A stretch of DNA of 64,000 nucleotides from Pseudomonas fluorescens (lineage in GTDB: Bacteria; Pseudomonadota; Gammaproteobacteria; Pseudomonadales; Pseudomonadaceae), in the NCBI RefSeq assembly GCF_902497785.1, contig NZ_CABVHK010000019.1:62001-126000 (forward strand), read 5' to 3'. Made by a program: the position numbers and the translations under genes. The notes under the pieces are model-generated. The model saw only the letters and a program-made list of their open reading frames with translations. It was not told the DNA's origin and ran no database searches. This document shows positions 33,759 through 44,100 of the stretch, piece after piece (position 1 is the first letter of the stretch; each line of letters starts with the position of its first letter).

Positions 33759-34754
33759 ATGACGAGCCCCAGTGAATCAGCGACGTCTGTGAACAATTCC
33801 ACCACCAAGCGCATCGGCCTGCTGATCCTCCCGCAGTTCTCCATGATGGCGCTGGCGGGTGCCAGTGAACCGTTGCGCGCAGCGAATCGTCTGTCCGGCA
33901 AGACGCTCTATGAATGGATTGTCCTCACGGAATCCGGCGGCCCGGTCAGTTCCAGCAGCGGCTTCGAGATCCAGACCCTGCCAATCGATCAGGCGCCCGA
34001 AATCGATCGCGTTTTCGTCCTCGCAAGCCTCGACATCGAACATCAGAAACCACCGAAAATGCTGCGCTTTTTACAGCGTGCAGCGGCCCGGGGGAAAACC
34101 GTGGGCGCCTTGAGCACCGGTACCTTCATTCTGGCGCGTGCCGGGTTGCTGGAGGGCAAGCGCTGCACCTTGCACTGGGAATCCATCGGGCAGTTTTCCG
34201 AAGAATTTCCCAACATCGAGGTGACCAAGGAGCTCTACGTCAATCATGGCAACCGCTGGACCTGCGCGGGAGGCACCGCCGCCATTGACCTGATGCTGGC
34301 GCAAATTGCCCTGGATTTCGGCAACCAACTGGCCGCCAGCGTTGCCGAGCAATTTCTCCATGCCAGGATCCGCGCGCCCGAAGAGCATCAGCGGATGTCG
34401 ATTCAGTGGCGGTTCGGGATCCACGATAAACGCCTGACGGCCGCCATTGCGTTCATGGAAAACAATCTGGAGAGCATTGTCGGCATCGAAGAAATCGCCG
34501 ACCGCTGCAACTTGTCGCATCGCCAGTTGGAACGCTTGTGGCATCAGCACTTCGGCATGACGCCGAAAAAATTCTACCTCGAGCTGCGGCTCAATGAAGC
34601 GCGCCGGTTGCTGCGCGAAAGCACCCAGCCCATTGCATCAATCGCCTACAGCTGCGGCTTCGTTTCCGCGTCTCACCTGGGCGCTGCTTATCGTCGGGTG
34701 TGGGGATGCACGCCCGGGGAAGAGCGGCGGAAATTTGATGATGCGCATTCCTGA
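33759..34754 (+). CDS. GlxA-family (DJ-1/PfpI plus AraC HTH) transcriptional regulator
   Basis: A 331-residue regulator with a DJ-1/PfpI-like amidotransferase domain (about 18-190, with GALSTGTFILARAG where the elbow Cys is Thr) and a C-terminal AraC HTH pair (about 225-322; SIVGIEEIADRCNLSHRQLERL and PIASIAYSCGFVSASHLGAAYRR, each part of the HTH). In Pseudomonas this architecture includes GbdR, CdhR, SouR and ArgR, regulators of betaine, carnitine, sarcosine and arginine use. It precedes an OpuC-type importer, so it probably activates that operon and the hydrolase genes in response to a quaternary amine or related molecule. AAGGA lies 8 nt before the ATG. Confidence 0.88.
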   Translation: MTSPSESATSVNNSTTKRIGLLILPQFSMMALAGASEPLRAANRLSGKTLYEWIVLTESGGPVSSSSGFEIQTLPIDQAPEIDRVFVLASLDIEHQKPPKMLRFLQRAAARGKTVGALSTGTFILARAGLLEGKRCTLHWESIGQFSEEFPNIEVTKELYVNHGNRWTCAGGTAAIDLMLAQIALDFGNQLAASVAEQFLHARIRAPEEHQRMSIQWRFGIHDKRLTAAIAFMENNLESIVGIEEIADRCNLSHRQLERLWHQHFGMTPKKFYLELRLNEARRLLRESTQPIASIAYSCGFVSASHLGAAYRRVWGCTPGEERRKFDDAHS

Positions 34755-35103
34755 CGGTGATGGCCGCCACTGTCGGCCATCGGGATCCAATTTGGCGAAT
34801 ATACCCCCCGCGCCAAACCTCTCTGAAAAACCCCATAGCAAGCTAATGACTGGATGCGACGGCCGGTGCGCGCAGGCAACGTTCGACGAGGCAGCTATTC
34901 TGTAGTGATCGTGCTCCCAGTCGAATCCAGACCTTTTAATGGCAACTGTCGGGCTTCGTGACGTCGATTTTTTGATAGAGATCGTCGCACTCAAAGCTCA
35001 GGCTCCGTCCTGTGGCGAGTTAAGGTTGATGACAAATCCGGCACACGCTTCCAGATGCGCACACCGGAAAAAACAACAATGACGTGAAGAAGGCATATCA
35101 ACC
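34755..35103 (+). promoter_or_regulatory. Gene-free region upstream of the ABC importer operon
   Basis: 349 bp between the GlxA-type regulator and the first permease gene, both on the plus strand. It should contain the importer promoter and regulator sites. I see no clear palindrome or consensus promoter. A frame on the minus strand (34638-34994) has no recognisable protein features. Confidence 0.5.
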
Positions 35104-35793
35104 ATGGAAACCTTGAGTTTCATTCTGGAAAACGGAGCGCTGATCGGCCTGCTACTCGGTCAGCACCTCCTCATCGTGGCGGTAGCGGTGGGCCTGGCGA
35201 TTCTGACGGGCGTACCTGTCGGCATCGCGATCTCCCAGCACCCCAGAGCCCGCCGTTGGGTCCTGGCCTTTGCCGCTGTGCTAATGACCATTCCCTCTGC
35301 CGCGCTGTTCGGCTTGATGATTCCGGCCCTGTCGCAGATCGGCTACGGCATCGGTGTCGTGCCGGCCGTCATTGCGCTGTTTCTCTACTCGCAACTGCCG
35401 ATCATCCGCAACACCACCACCGCGATCTCGAACATCGACCCCGCCTTGCGCGAAGCGGCGGTCGGGATGGGCATGTCGACCTGGCAGCGTCTGCGCAAGG
35501 TTGAGCTGCCGCTGGCGGTGCCGTTGATCATGGCGGGCGTGCGCATGGCGACGGTGATCAACATCGGCATCGCGGCCATCGCGGCCTATATCGGCGCCGG
35601 TGGCCTGGGCAGTCTGATCATTCGCGGTATCGCTCAATCCGATACGCGCCAGCTGTTGGCCGGCGCGATCATCATCAGCGTCATTGCCATCGCCGCCGAT
35701 TATGCGTTGTACGGGTTGCAGCGCCTGTTGACGCCCAAAGGCTTGAACAAGAACACAGTGGCCGCTGGCCGAATGAAGGAAGCTACGACGTGA
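35104..35793 (+). CDS. ABC importer permease, OpuC/OsmU type (first)
   Basis: A 229-residue integral membrane protein with five to six helices and the binding-protein-dependent transport signature in AAVGMGMSTWQRLRKVELPLAVPLIMAG (the EAA loop at about 120-147, given in two parts as EAAVGMGMSTWQRLRKVELP and following). It closely fits OpuCB/YehW-type permeases for glycine betaine, carnitine or choline. Its stop overlaps the GTG of the ATPase gene (GTGA). It forms a heterodimer with the permease at 36791-37459. Confidence 0.9.
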   Translation: METLSFILENGALIGLLLGQHLLIVAVAVGLAILTGVPVGIAISQHPRARRWVLAFAAVLMTIPSAALFGLMIPALSQIGYGIGVVPAVIALFLYSQLPIIRNTTTAISNIDPALREAAVGMGMSTWQRLRKVELPLAVPLIMAGVRMATVINIGIAAIAAYIGAGGLGSLIIRGIAQSDTRQLLAGAIIISVIAIAADYALYGLQRLLTPKGLNKNTVAAGRMKEATT

Positions 35794-36788
35794 TCCAGAT
35801 CGATAACTTAAACAAAAAATTTGGCTCAATCACTGCAGTAGAAGATGTCTCTTTCAACGTTGAAGAGGGACAGATCTGCGTACTGCTCGGGCCGTCGGGC
35901 TGCGGCAAAACCACGACGCTGAAAATGATCAACCGCCTGATCACGCCCACCTCGGGCACGATCAAAATCGGCGGGCGCGACACGTCCGAACTGGACAGCG
36001 TCACCCTCAAGCGCTCGATCGGCTATGTGATCCAGCAAGTCGGTCTGTTCCCGAACATGACCGTCGAGGAAAACATCTGCGTCGTCCCCAATCTATTGGG
36101 ATGGGACAAGACCAAAAGCCGCAAGCGCGCCGCTGAGCTGCTGGAAGTCGTCGCGCTGGACCCGGCCAGGTTTTTGAAACGCTATCCGTGCGAACTCTCG
36201 GGCGGTCAACAGCAACGCGTCGGCGTGGCCCGGGCGTTGGCGGCCGACCCACCGGTGATGCTGATGGACGAGCCGTTCGGCGCCATCGACCCGATCAACC
36301 GGGACGTGATCCAGGATGAGTTCATGCGCATCCAGCGCCAGGTCGGCAAGACCGTACTCTTCGTCAGTCACGACATCGACGAAGCGGTGAAAATGGCCGA
36401 CTGCGTCGCCCTGTTTCACAACGGCAAAATTGAACAGTTCGGCAGCTCGGATGACCTACTGGCCCGCCCGAACAGTGAATTCGTCGCCAACTTCATGGGC
36501 GGCGACCGGATCATGAAGCGCCTGCGGCTGCTGCGCGCGGCTGACGTCGCGACGATGATCGCGCCACGGGACCAGATGCAGGTAGTGGGCGGCAACAACG
36601 GCATCGCTTCGCGCTCGCATTTGATCGTCAAGCCGGGCGATGACTTGCGCCAGGTGCTCTCGCAACTGCTGGGTCGCGGTCAGGACTGGGCCTTGTGCAA
36701 CGACAGCGACGGGCGCTTTATCGGCTATGTCCATCAGGCCGATATCCTCGCACGACTTGTTGAAAACATTACGCCAGTGGTGCACTGA
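35790..36788 (+). CDS. ABC importer ATPase, OpuCA/ProV type
   Basis: A 332-residue ABC ATPase. Walker A is GPSGCGKTT (about 34-42), the signature LSGGQQQR is near 136-143, Walker B is VMLMDEPFG near 155-163, and the switch His lies in FVSHDIDEA. The last 80 residues resemble one CBS-type module (DDLRQVLSQLLGRGQ; FIGYVHQADILARL) rather than a full tandem pair, so ionic-strength sensing may be reduced. The start codon is GTG, overlapping the upstream stop. It energises the betaine-type importer. Confidence 0.92.
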   Translation: MIQIDNLNKKFGSITAVEDVSFNVEEGQICVLLGPSGCGKTTTLKMINRLITPTSGTIKIGGRDTSELDSVTLKRSIGYVIQQVGLFPNMTVEENICVVPNLLGWDKTKSRKRAAELLEVVALDPARFLKRYPCELSGGQQQRVGVARALAADPPVMLMDEPFGAIDPINRDVIQDEFMRIQRQVGKTVLFVSHDIDEAVKMADCVALFHNGKIEQFGSSDDLLARPNSEFVANFMGGDRIMKRLRLLRAADVATMIAPRDQMQVVGGNNGIASRSHLIVKPGDDLRQVLSQLLGRGQDWALCNDSDGRFIGYVHQADILARLVENITPVVH

Positions 36789-36790
36789 TC

Positions 36791-37459
36791 ATGTCTGACT
36801 TAATGCTTCGAGTGTGGGAGGGGCTCCAGTATTACTGGGGCGATATCAGCTACCTGACCGTCCAGCATATGCAGATCGTGGCGGTCAGCGGCGCGCTGGC
36901 TTTGCTCGTCGCGCTGCCGTTGGGCGTGTGGATGAGTCGTCCGGCGAACCAGCGCTACGCCATGGCCAGTATGCAGGTGCTCAACGTCGGGCAGGCGATA
37001 CCCAAGCTCGCGCTGTTGGCGCTGGCCATGAGCCTGATCGGTGTTGGCAGTGGTGCGGCGATCTTCGGCTTGTGGGTGGCGACGTTGTTGCCGGTGGCGG
37101 TCAACACCTATGAAGGTTTGCGCGCCGTCCCGCAGCACTTGATCGAAGCCGCCGAGGCCATGGGCATGACGCCCCGGGAAACGCTGTGGAAGGTCGAAAT
37201 TCCGAACGCCATGAACGTGATTTTTGCCGGCATTCGCACGGCACTCGCGATCAACGTCGGCACCGCACCGCTGGCTTTTCTGGTGGGCGGCGGCGGGCTG
37301 GGCGAGCTGATCTTTACCGGTATCGACCTGAATGACTTCGGCATGATGCTGGCCGGCGCCGTAGCGACCGCGCTATTGGCCATTGCGGTGGATTTGACTT
37401 GCGGCCTGTTGCAGAACCTCACGGTTTCTCGGGGTTTGAGGTTGGCAGGGCGCGAATAG
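36791..37459 (+). CDS. ABC importer permease, OpuC/OsmU type (second)
   Basis: A 222-residue permease with five to six helices and the EAA loop EAAEAMGMTPRETLWKVEIP, paralogous to the permease at 35104-35793 and matching OpuCD/YehY. It starts 2 bp after the ATPase stop, so it is tightly coupled. The binding-protein gene follows after 43 bp. Confidence 0.9.
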   Translation: MSDLMLRVWEGLQYYWGDISYLTVQHMQIVAVSGALALLVALPLGVWMSRPANQRYAMASMQVLNVGQAIPKLALLALAMSLIGVGSGAAIFGLWVATLLPVAVNTYEGLRAVPQHLIEAAEAMGMTPRETLWKVEIPNAMNVIFAGIRTALAINVGTAPLAFLVGGGGLGELIFTGIDLNDFGMMLAGAVATALLAIAVDLTCGLLQNLTVSRGLRLAGRE

Positions 37460-37502
37460 AGTTAAAGGCAAATAAACAATAACTAATAAAACGAGGTGCA
37501 TT

Positions 37503-38396
37503 ATGCGTTATCGAATGCTGGCCAGCCTGATCTGCACACTGAGTCTGATGTTCGGGATCACCGGCAGTGCGTCAGCCAACAGCACCATTGTTGTCGGCGG
37601 GAAAAAATTCACAGAGCAGCAACTGGTTGCCGAAATGACCACTCAGTTATTGCGCGCCAATGGTTACAGCGTCGATAAACGCCCGGACCTCGGCTCTTCT
37701 ATTTTGCGTGCGGCACAAGAGAACGGTCAGGTCGATGTGTATTGGGAATACACCGGCACCTCGCTGGTGACTTACAACAAAGTCACCGACAAACTGGATG
37801 CTGACGAAACATACAAACGCATCAGTACCCTGGATGCAGCGAAGGGCATTACCTGGCTGAACCCGTCAAAAGCCAACAACACTTACGCGTTCGCCATGCG
37901 CAAGGACGAGGCCGAGAAAGAGGGCATCGCCTCGCTCAGCGATCTTGCGAAGAAAATCGGCGAGGGCAAAGCCTACAAGTTCGCCTCCAACGCGGAATTC
38001 TTTTCCCGGTCCGATGGTTTGCGACCTCTGCAGGAAACGTACAAGTTTGAATTCCCGCGCAAAGACGTCATCCGCATGGACGGTGGCCTGACTTATCAAG
38101 CACTGCGCGATGGCCAGGTGAATGTGGCATTGGTGCTGTCGACTGACGGGCGCATTCCGGCCTTCGGGTTTGTCGTGCTGAAGGACGATAAAGGCTTTTT
38201 CCCCAGCTACGCGCTGACGCCAGTGATTCGGACCGAGGTCGTCAAAGCGAATCCGAAGATCGGTGAATTGCTCAATGCGCTGTCGTCCAAGCTGGATGAC
38301 GACACCATCGCCGGTCTCAACTCCCGGGTCGACGTCGGCCGTGAGTCCATTGAGAGTGTATCGACCGAATTCTTGCAAAAGAGCAAGTTGCTCTGA
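37503..38396 (+). CDS. Periplasmic binding protein, OpuCC/OsmF-like
   Basis: A 297-residue substrate-binding protein of the OpuAC/ProX-like family. The signal peptide is about residues 1-24 (RMLASLICTLSLMFGITGSA, cleaving after ASA). The mature part begins STIVVGGKKFTEQQLVAEMT, the family's 'KxFTEQ' start, and contains VYWEYTGTSLV, typical of quaternary-amine binders. It is not a lipoprotein. It presents betaine, carnitine, choline or a similar ligand to the permeases. A strong terminator follows. Confidence 0.92.
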   Translation: MRYRMLASLICTLSLMFGITGSASANSTIVVGGKKFTEQQLVAEMTTQLLRANGYSVDKRPDLGSSILRAAQENGQVDVYWEYTGTSLVTYNKVTDKLDADETYKRISTLDAAKGITWLNPSKANNTYAFAMRKDEAEKEGIASLSDLAKKIGEGKAYKFASNAEFFSRSDGLRPLQETYKFEFPRKDVIRMDGGLTYQALRDGQVNVALVLSTDGRIPAFGFVVLKDDKGFFPSYALTPVIRTEVVKANPKIGELLNALSSKLDDDTIAGLNSRVDVGRESIESVSTEFLQKSKLL

Positions 38397-38436
38397 TAAC
38401 GGCTTCAACCGTTTGAAACCTTCTTAAACGATCAGG

Positions 38437-38466
38437 GCCAGCGGAATACCGCTGGCCTCTTTTTCG
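38437..38466 (+). terminator. Intrinsic terminator after the binding-protein gene
   Basis: GCCAGCGG and CCGCTGGC form an 8-bp stem with an AATA loop, followed by CTCTTTTTC. It separates the importer operon from the amidase gene. Confidence 0.88.
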
Positions 38467-38571
38467 TGCGCGTCTGCAACGCTGAATCAGATAAGTCCCC
38501 GTTGTGCCCAAGTTCATCGCACCTGCTTGAGGCGAGAGCCCGTTCGCCTGTCCCCATTAGGAGAATCAAAA

Positions 38572-40116
38572 GTGCAGTTCAATAAAAAGTTCGTGGCATG
38601 CTCATTATTGTTACTGGCCGCCAGTGCTCAGGCGGACGACAAAATCGACCAGATGACGCTCGCCGATATGCGCCAGGCGCTGAACAGTGGGAGCCTGACT
38701 TCCGAGCAACTTGTCCGGCACTACCTGGATAACATTCGCGCCAACAATCATCAGGGGCAAAACATCAACGCCCTGGTGACTATCAACGAAAAAGCCCTCG
38801 AACAGGCTAAACAGTGGGATGCCGCACGGGCAAAAAACCCCACGGCCAAGTATGCGCCGCTGGCCGGCATTCCCTTCGTTGCCAAGGACAACTTCGACAC
38901 GCGCGGCATGGTCACTTCGGGGGGCTCCTATGTGCTGCGTTCATCGCAGCCGAGCCAGGACGCGTTCACCGTCAAGAAGCTGATCGACGGGCAAGCGATT
39001 CTGCTCGGCAAAGCCAATATGTCGGAACTGGCGGCGTCGTTTGGCTGGTTTGGCTACAGCTCGTTCGGCGGCCAGACGCTCAACCCGAAAAACACCAAGC
39101 GTGATGCGTCGGGGTCCAGCAGCGGCTCTGCGGCCGCCGTGGCGGCCAAATTTGCGCCCTTCGCGCTGGGCTCGGACACCAGCGGGTCGATCCGCGCACC
39201 GGCCAGCGTCACCGGGACGGTGGGTTTTCGGCCGTCGTTGGGGTTGATCAGCCGCAGCGGGATTATTCCGCTTTCGCTCGCGTTCGATACCGGTGGCGTC
39301 ATCACCGATAGCGTCCTTGATCAAGCCATCGTGCTGGATGCGATCAAGGGCCAGGACCCCAGCGATTCAGCGACCCTGGACCTTGCCTCAGACCCGATTC
39401 ACTTCGAGCAGGGCTTGAGTCAGTCCTCGCTCGAAGGCAAGACCATTGGCGTTATCACCAACTTCAAGGGCGCCAATCCCGAGGTTGATCAGGTGTTTCA
39501 GGCCGCGCAGGAAACCCTCGTCAAGCGCGGCGCGCATGTGGTCGCCATCGAACTGCCCAAGGGATTTGAAACGCTGTGGGGCGATGTCCTCGGCCCGGTC
39601 GGGGAGGGCGAATTCAAGCCGCAATTCGAGCGTTACCTGGCGACCCTCAATCCGAATCAGCCGCGCACGCTGGCGCAATTTCTCGACCTTGCCCGGAAAA
39701 ACCAGGCAGCCAAGGGCGCGCACGGCATGAACCCGGCACGCCTGGCCGGGCTGGAAGCGCTGGAGAAAACCACTGGCACCGATTCGCCGTTGTACATCTC
39801 GATTCTCTCCAGAAAAATCCCGCAGCTGCGCGAGGAACTGATGAGCATCATGAAAACCAACGAGGTCGACAGCCTGTTCTTCGCCACACTCAATTGCCCG
39901 GCGTCGGTGATTCATGGCGTCAAAGACGACAGCTACGTGTGCCAATCCGGTGATACCTACGCGTCCTCGTACATTGCCTCGGCGACTGGCTTCCCCGAGA
40001 TCACGGTTCCGGCAGGCACGATCAAAGGCAACCTGCCTGTCGGTGTTTCGTTTCTGGGCGGCTATGGAGAAGACGCCAAAGTCGTGAGTTTTGGCTACGC
40101 CTTTCTCGGGCGCTAA
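38572..40116 (+). CDS. Exported amidase (amidase-signature family)
   Basis: A 514-residue amidase-signature enzyme with a Sec signal peptide (about 1-21; VACSLLLLAASAQA). Lys105 (PFVAKDNFD), the cis-Ser in SGSSSGSA (about 180-187) and the nucleophile Ser206 in SDTSGSIRAPA make a complete Ser-cisSer-Lys triad. The GTG start at 38572 has an AGGAG 8 nt upstream; reading from 38527 would bury the signal peptide. A periplasmic amidase just after a betaine-type importer suggests that it cleaves an amide outside the cytoplasm so that one product can be imported. The substrate is unknown. Confidence 0.87.
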   Translation: MQFNKKFVACSLLLLAASAQADDKIDQMTLADMRQALNSGSLTSEQLVRHYLDNIRANNHQGQNINALVTINEKALEQAKQWDAARAKNPTAKYAPLAGIPFVAKDNFDTRGMVTSGGSYVLRSSQPSQDAFTVKKLIDGQAILLGKANMSELAASFGWFGYSSFGGQTLNPKNTKRDASGSSSGSAAAVAAKFAPFALGSDTSGSIRAPASVTGTVGFRPSLGLISRSGIIPLSLAFDTGGVITDSVLDQAIVLDAIKGQDPSDSATLDLASDPIHFEQGLSQSSLEGKTIGVITNFKGANPEVDQVFQAAQETLVKRGAHVVAIELPKGFETLWGDVLGPVGEGEFKPQFERYLATLNPNQPRTLAQFLDLARKNQAAKGAHGMNPARLAGLEALEKTTGTDSPLYISILSRKIPQLREELMSIMKTNEVDSLFFATLNCPASVIHGVKDDSYVCQSGDTYASSYIASATGFPEITVPAGTIKGNLPVGVSFLGGYGEDAKVVSFGYAFLGR

Positions 40117-40123
40117 GGGCCGC

Positions 40124-41008
40124 TCATATCTGTTCCAGCAACCACCTGCGGAATGCGATCAGCGATGGCAGCATTTCGTTGCGTGGCGGATAGGTCAGGT
40201 AGTAACTACGTTGACTGGCGAACGGCAGGTCGAGGCTGATCAACTCTGAATTGAGCAGCTCGTCGGTCACCAGGATGCGCGGCACCAGACCGATGCCGAT
40301 GCCGGCCCTGACGGCCTGGATCAGGTGTGAAGTGAGTTCGAAGCTGGGCCCCAGGCGCATCATTCGGTGGGGCAGGCGGTGGTGGCTGAACCACTCGCCC
40401 CAGACATTGGAATTGTTCGCGACGTTGAGCAGCGTCTGTGCGCCGATGCGCTCCGGAGTCCAGTCGTCATGGGCGCTGGCGACCTGTGGCGAGATGATCA
40501 CCATCAGTTCCTCGGCGTGCAGGCGATGGCTGATCAGGCCCGGCATGTCGCCGCTGCCGACGACGATGGCGGCATCGATGCCGCTGGTTTCGAAGTCGAC
40601 CGCGTCAATCCGCGAGTTGATGTGCACCAGCATGCCGGGATGGTTTTTGTAGAAGTCATGCAGGCGCGGCAACAGCCATTTCGAGCCGAACGTCGGCAAG
40701 GTCGCCAGACGCAGGTTGCCGCTGCCGGATTGATACGCCATCGCCTGCAACGTGGCGCTGCGGATGCGCCCGAGCGCATCACTCATTTCCCGTTGATACA
40801 GGCGACCGACGTCGGTCAACTGCACCTGTCGGCCTTCGCGGCGAAACAGCGTCAGGCCCAATTGCTGCTCAAGCGCCTGGACCTGGCGGCTGACTGCGCT
40901 CTGCGTCAGGGACAATTCCAGCGCGGCGCGGGTGTAGCTTTCATGGCGGGCGGCGGCTTCAAAGGCCAGCAGCAACGACATCGAGGGAGTGAGGTGGCGG
41001 TAATTCAT
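40124..41008 (-). CDS. LysR-family regulator, GcvA-like
   Basis: A 294-residue LysR regulator. The N terminus SMSLLLAFEAAARHESYTRA with SLTQSAVSRQVQALEQQLG and LFRREGRQVQLTDVG is the GcvA/AmpR-like HTH. The effector domain spans about 93-290. It lies 7 bp tail to tail from the amidase gene and is divergent from the YdiJ-type gene, so it may control either one. Confidence 0.9.
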   Translation of the reverse strand: MNYRHLTPSMSLLLAFEAAARHESYTRAALELSLTQSAVSRQVQALEQQLGLTLFRREGRQVQLTDVGRLYQREMSDALGRIRSATLQAMAYQSGSGNLRLATLPTFGSKWLLPRLHDFYKNHPGMLVHINSRIDAVDFETSGIDAAIVVGSGDMPGLISHRLHAEELMVIISPQVASAHDDWTPERIGAQTLLNVANNSNVWGEWFSHHRLPHRMMRLGPSFELTSHLIQAVRAGIGIGLVPRILVTDELLNSELISLDLPFASQRSYYLTYPPRNEMLPSLIAFRRWLLEQI

Positions 41009-41166
41009 TCAGAAAAGTCATCGATAGCGGCAGGAATATCCGTTTGTCCGGCGCCCGAACCTGCAGGATCATTGGCGCAGCCGACGACCTGAGGCTGGCC
41101 TATTAATGCTCAGGCGACAAGTATTTTGATTATTTCCGTGATTAGACCGACAAGAGGCACCCTGCG
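41009..41166. promoter_or_regulatory. Divergent promoter region, LysR / ydiJ
   Basis: 158 bp between divergent starts. A moderately AT-rich part (AGTATTTTGATTATTTCCGT, 41120-41139) precedes the ydiJ start. I cannot name operators. Confidence 0.45.
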
Positions 41167-44100
41167 ATGATCGCCCAACTGCCCACCGTTGCACCGGCGC
41201 CACAGTACCCGGAATTTCTCGAAGCGCTGCGCACCCGCGGCTTTCGCGGTCAGCTCAGCGCCGACTACGCCACGCGTACCGTGCTGGCGACCGACAACTC
41301 GATTTATCAGCGTTTGCCGCAAGCGGCGGTGTTCCCGCTGGACGCCGACGATATCGCGCGCATCGCCACCTTGATGGCGGAACCGCGTTTTCGTCAGATC
41401 AAACTGACCCCACGCGGTGGCGGCACCGGCACCAACGGCCAGTCCTTGACCGATGGCATCGTCGTCGACCTGTCGCGACACATGAACGGCATCCTTGAAA
41501 TCAACGTCGCCGAGCGTTGGGTGCGGGTGCAGGCGGGCGTGGTCAAGGATCAGCTGAATGCCGCGCTCAAACCCCACGGGCTGTTCTTCGCCCCGGAGCT
41601 GTCGACGTCGAACCGCGCGACCATTGGCGGGATGATCAACACCGATGCCAGCGGCCAGGGCAGTTGCACCTACGGTAAGACCCGCGACCACGTGCTGGAA
41701 CTGCACAGCGTATTGCTCGGTGGCGAGCGGCTGCACAGTCAGCCATTGTCCGACGCGCAACTCGACGCGGCGTGCGCACACACCGGACGCATCGGCGAGG
41801 TCTACCGTACGGCGCGGCAGATTCACGAGACCCAGGCCGACTTGATCGAGTCGGTATTCCCCACACTCAACCGCTGCCTGACCGGTTATGACCTGGCGCA
41901 CCTGCGCGACGAGCAGGGGCGCTTCAACCTCAACAGCGTGCTGTGCGGCGCCGAAGGGTCGTTGGGTTACATCGTCGAAGCCAAGCTCAACGTGCTGCCG
42001 ATTCCCACGTATTCGGTGTTGGTCAATGTGCGCTACGGCAGCTTCATGGATGCCCTGCGTGACGCCAACGCATTGCTCGCGCACAAGCCGCTGTCGATTG
42101 AAACCGTCGATTCCAAAGTGCTGATGCTGGCGATGAAAGACATCGTCTGGCACAGCGTGGCCGAGTATTTCCCGGCGGACGCCGAGCGCCCGACACTGGG
42201 CATCAATCTGGTGGAGTTCAGCGGCGAAGACGTGGCGCAGGTGAATGCTTGCGTGGCGGCGTTCGTTGAACATCTGCAAGTCGACACAACGATTCAACGG
42301 CTGGGCCACACACTGGCGGAAGGTGCCGCGGCAGTCACCCGCGTCTATGCCATGCGCAAACGCTCGGTGGGGCTGCTGGGCAACGTCGAAGGAGAGGTAC
42401 GCCCGCAGCCTTTTGTCGAAGACACCGCCGTGCCGCCGGAGAAACTGGCCGACTACATCACTGAATTTCGCGCATTGCTGGACAGCTATGGCCTGGCCTA
42501 CGGCATGTTCGGCCACGTCGATGCCGGGGTGTTGCACGTGCGCCCGGCGCTGGACATGAAAGACCCGGCCCAGGCCGCGCTGGTCAAGCCGATTTCCGAT
42601 GCCGTGGCCGCGCTGACCCGGCGTTACGGCGGCCTGCTGTGGGGTGAACACGGCAAGGGTTTGCGCTCGGAATACGTCCCGGAGTTTTTCGGCGAACTGT
42701 ACCCGGCGCTGCAATCGCTGAAGGGCGCGTTCGACCCGCATAACCAGCTCAACCCCGGCAAGATCTGCACCCCGCCGGACAGTGCTCAAGGTCTGCTCAA
42801 GGTTAACGAAGTGACCTTGCGCGGCGATCTCGATCGGCAAATCGACGAGCGCGTCTGGCAAAGTTTCGGCACCGCCGTGCACTGCAACGGCAACGGCGCC
42901 TGCTACAACTTCGATCCCGACGACGCGATGTGCCCGTCGTGGAAAGCCACCCGTGAACGCCAGCATTCGCCGAAGGGCAGGGCGTCGTTGATTCGCGAGT
43001 GGTTGCGCCTGCAAGGGGCGGCGCAGATCGACGTGCTGGAAGCGGCCCGGGGCAAGGTGTCGTGGTTGAAAGGATGGCCGGCGCGGTTGCGCAATAACCT
43101 GGCGCGCTCGCGGGGTGAGGCGGATTTTTCCCATGAAGTCTACGACGCCATGGCGGGCTGCCTGGCCTGTAAATCCTGCGCCGGGCAATGCCCGATCAAG
43201 GTCAACGTGCCGGAATTTCGTTCGCGCTTTCTGCAGCTCTACCACGGCCGCTACCAACGGCCGATGCGCGATTACCTGATCGGCTCGCTCGAGTTCACCA
43301 TTCCCTACCTGGCGTACGCGCCGGGGCTGTACAACGCGGTGATGGGCTCGCGATGGATCAGCGGTTTGCTTGAGCGGCACATCGGCATGCTCGACAGTCC
43401 GCTGATCCACCGCTTCAACTTGCAGGCCGTGTTGACCCGCTGCAATGTCGGCGTGGCCAGCGTGTCGGCCCTGCGCTCACTCACACCGGCGCAACGTGAG
43501 CGCAGCGTGGTGCTGGTGCAGGACGCCTTCACTCGTTACTTCGAAACACCGTTGCTGGCGTCGTTTATCCAGTTGGCGCATCGGTTGGGCTATCGCGTGT
43601 TCCTGGCGCCCTACAGCGCCAACGGCAAGCCGCTGCACGTGCAGGGTTTCCTCGGCGCATTCAACCAGGCGGCGATCCGCAATGCCCGGCAGCTCAAGGC
43701 GTTGGCCGACTGCGAAGTCCCGCTGGTGGGGCTGGACCCGGCGATGACCCTGGTCTACCGCCAGGAATATCAAAAAGTACCGGGGCTGACCGAGTGCCCG
43801 AATGTCCTGCTGCCGCAGGAGTGGCTGGTCGATGCGCTGCCCGAAAGGCTGAATAGCGCCCCGCAGACCTACCGTTTACTGGCGCACTGCACCGAGAAAA
43901 CCAACGTGCCGGCCAGCACGGCGCAATGGCAGACGGTGTTTGCCCGGTTCGGGCTGAAATTGGTGAACGAGGCCACGGGATGTTGTGGCATGTCCGGCAC
44001 CTACGGCCATGAAGCGCGCAACCAGGACACCTCACGGGTTATTTTCGAGCAATCCTGGGCCGGTAAGCTGGACAAGCCCGGCGAAGCGCTGGCGACGGGT

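Noticed and set aside
34638..34994. 118-residue minus-strand frame in the gap before the ABC operon
   Set aside because: No family resemblance, signal peptide or ribosome-binding site. It partly overlaps the 3' end of the GlxA regulator.
41110..43410. 766-residue minus-strand open frame inside ydiJ
   Set aside because: Its low-complexity His/Arg/Val composition mirrors ydiJ codons. The plus strand has a complete Fe-S flavoprotein with all motifs.
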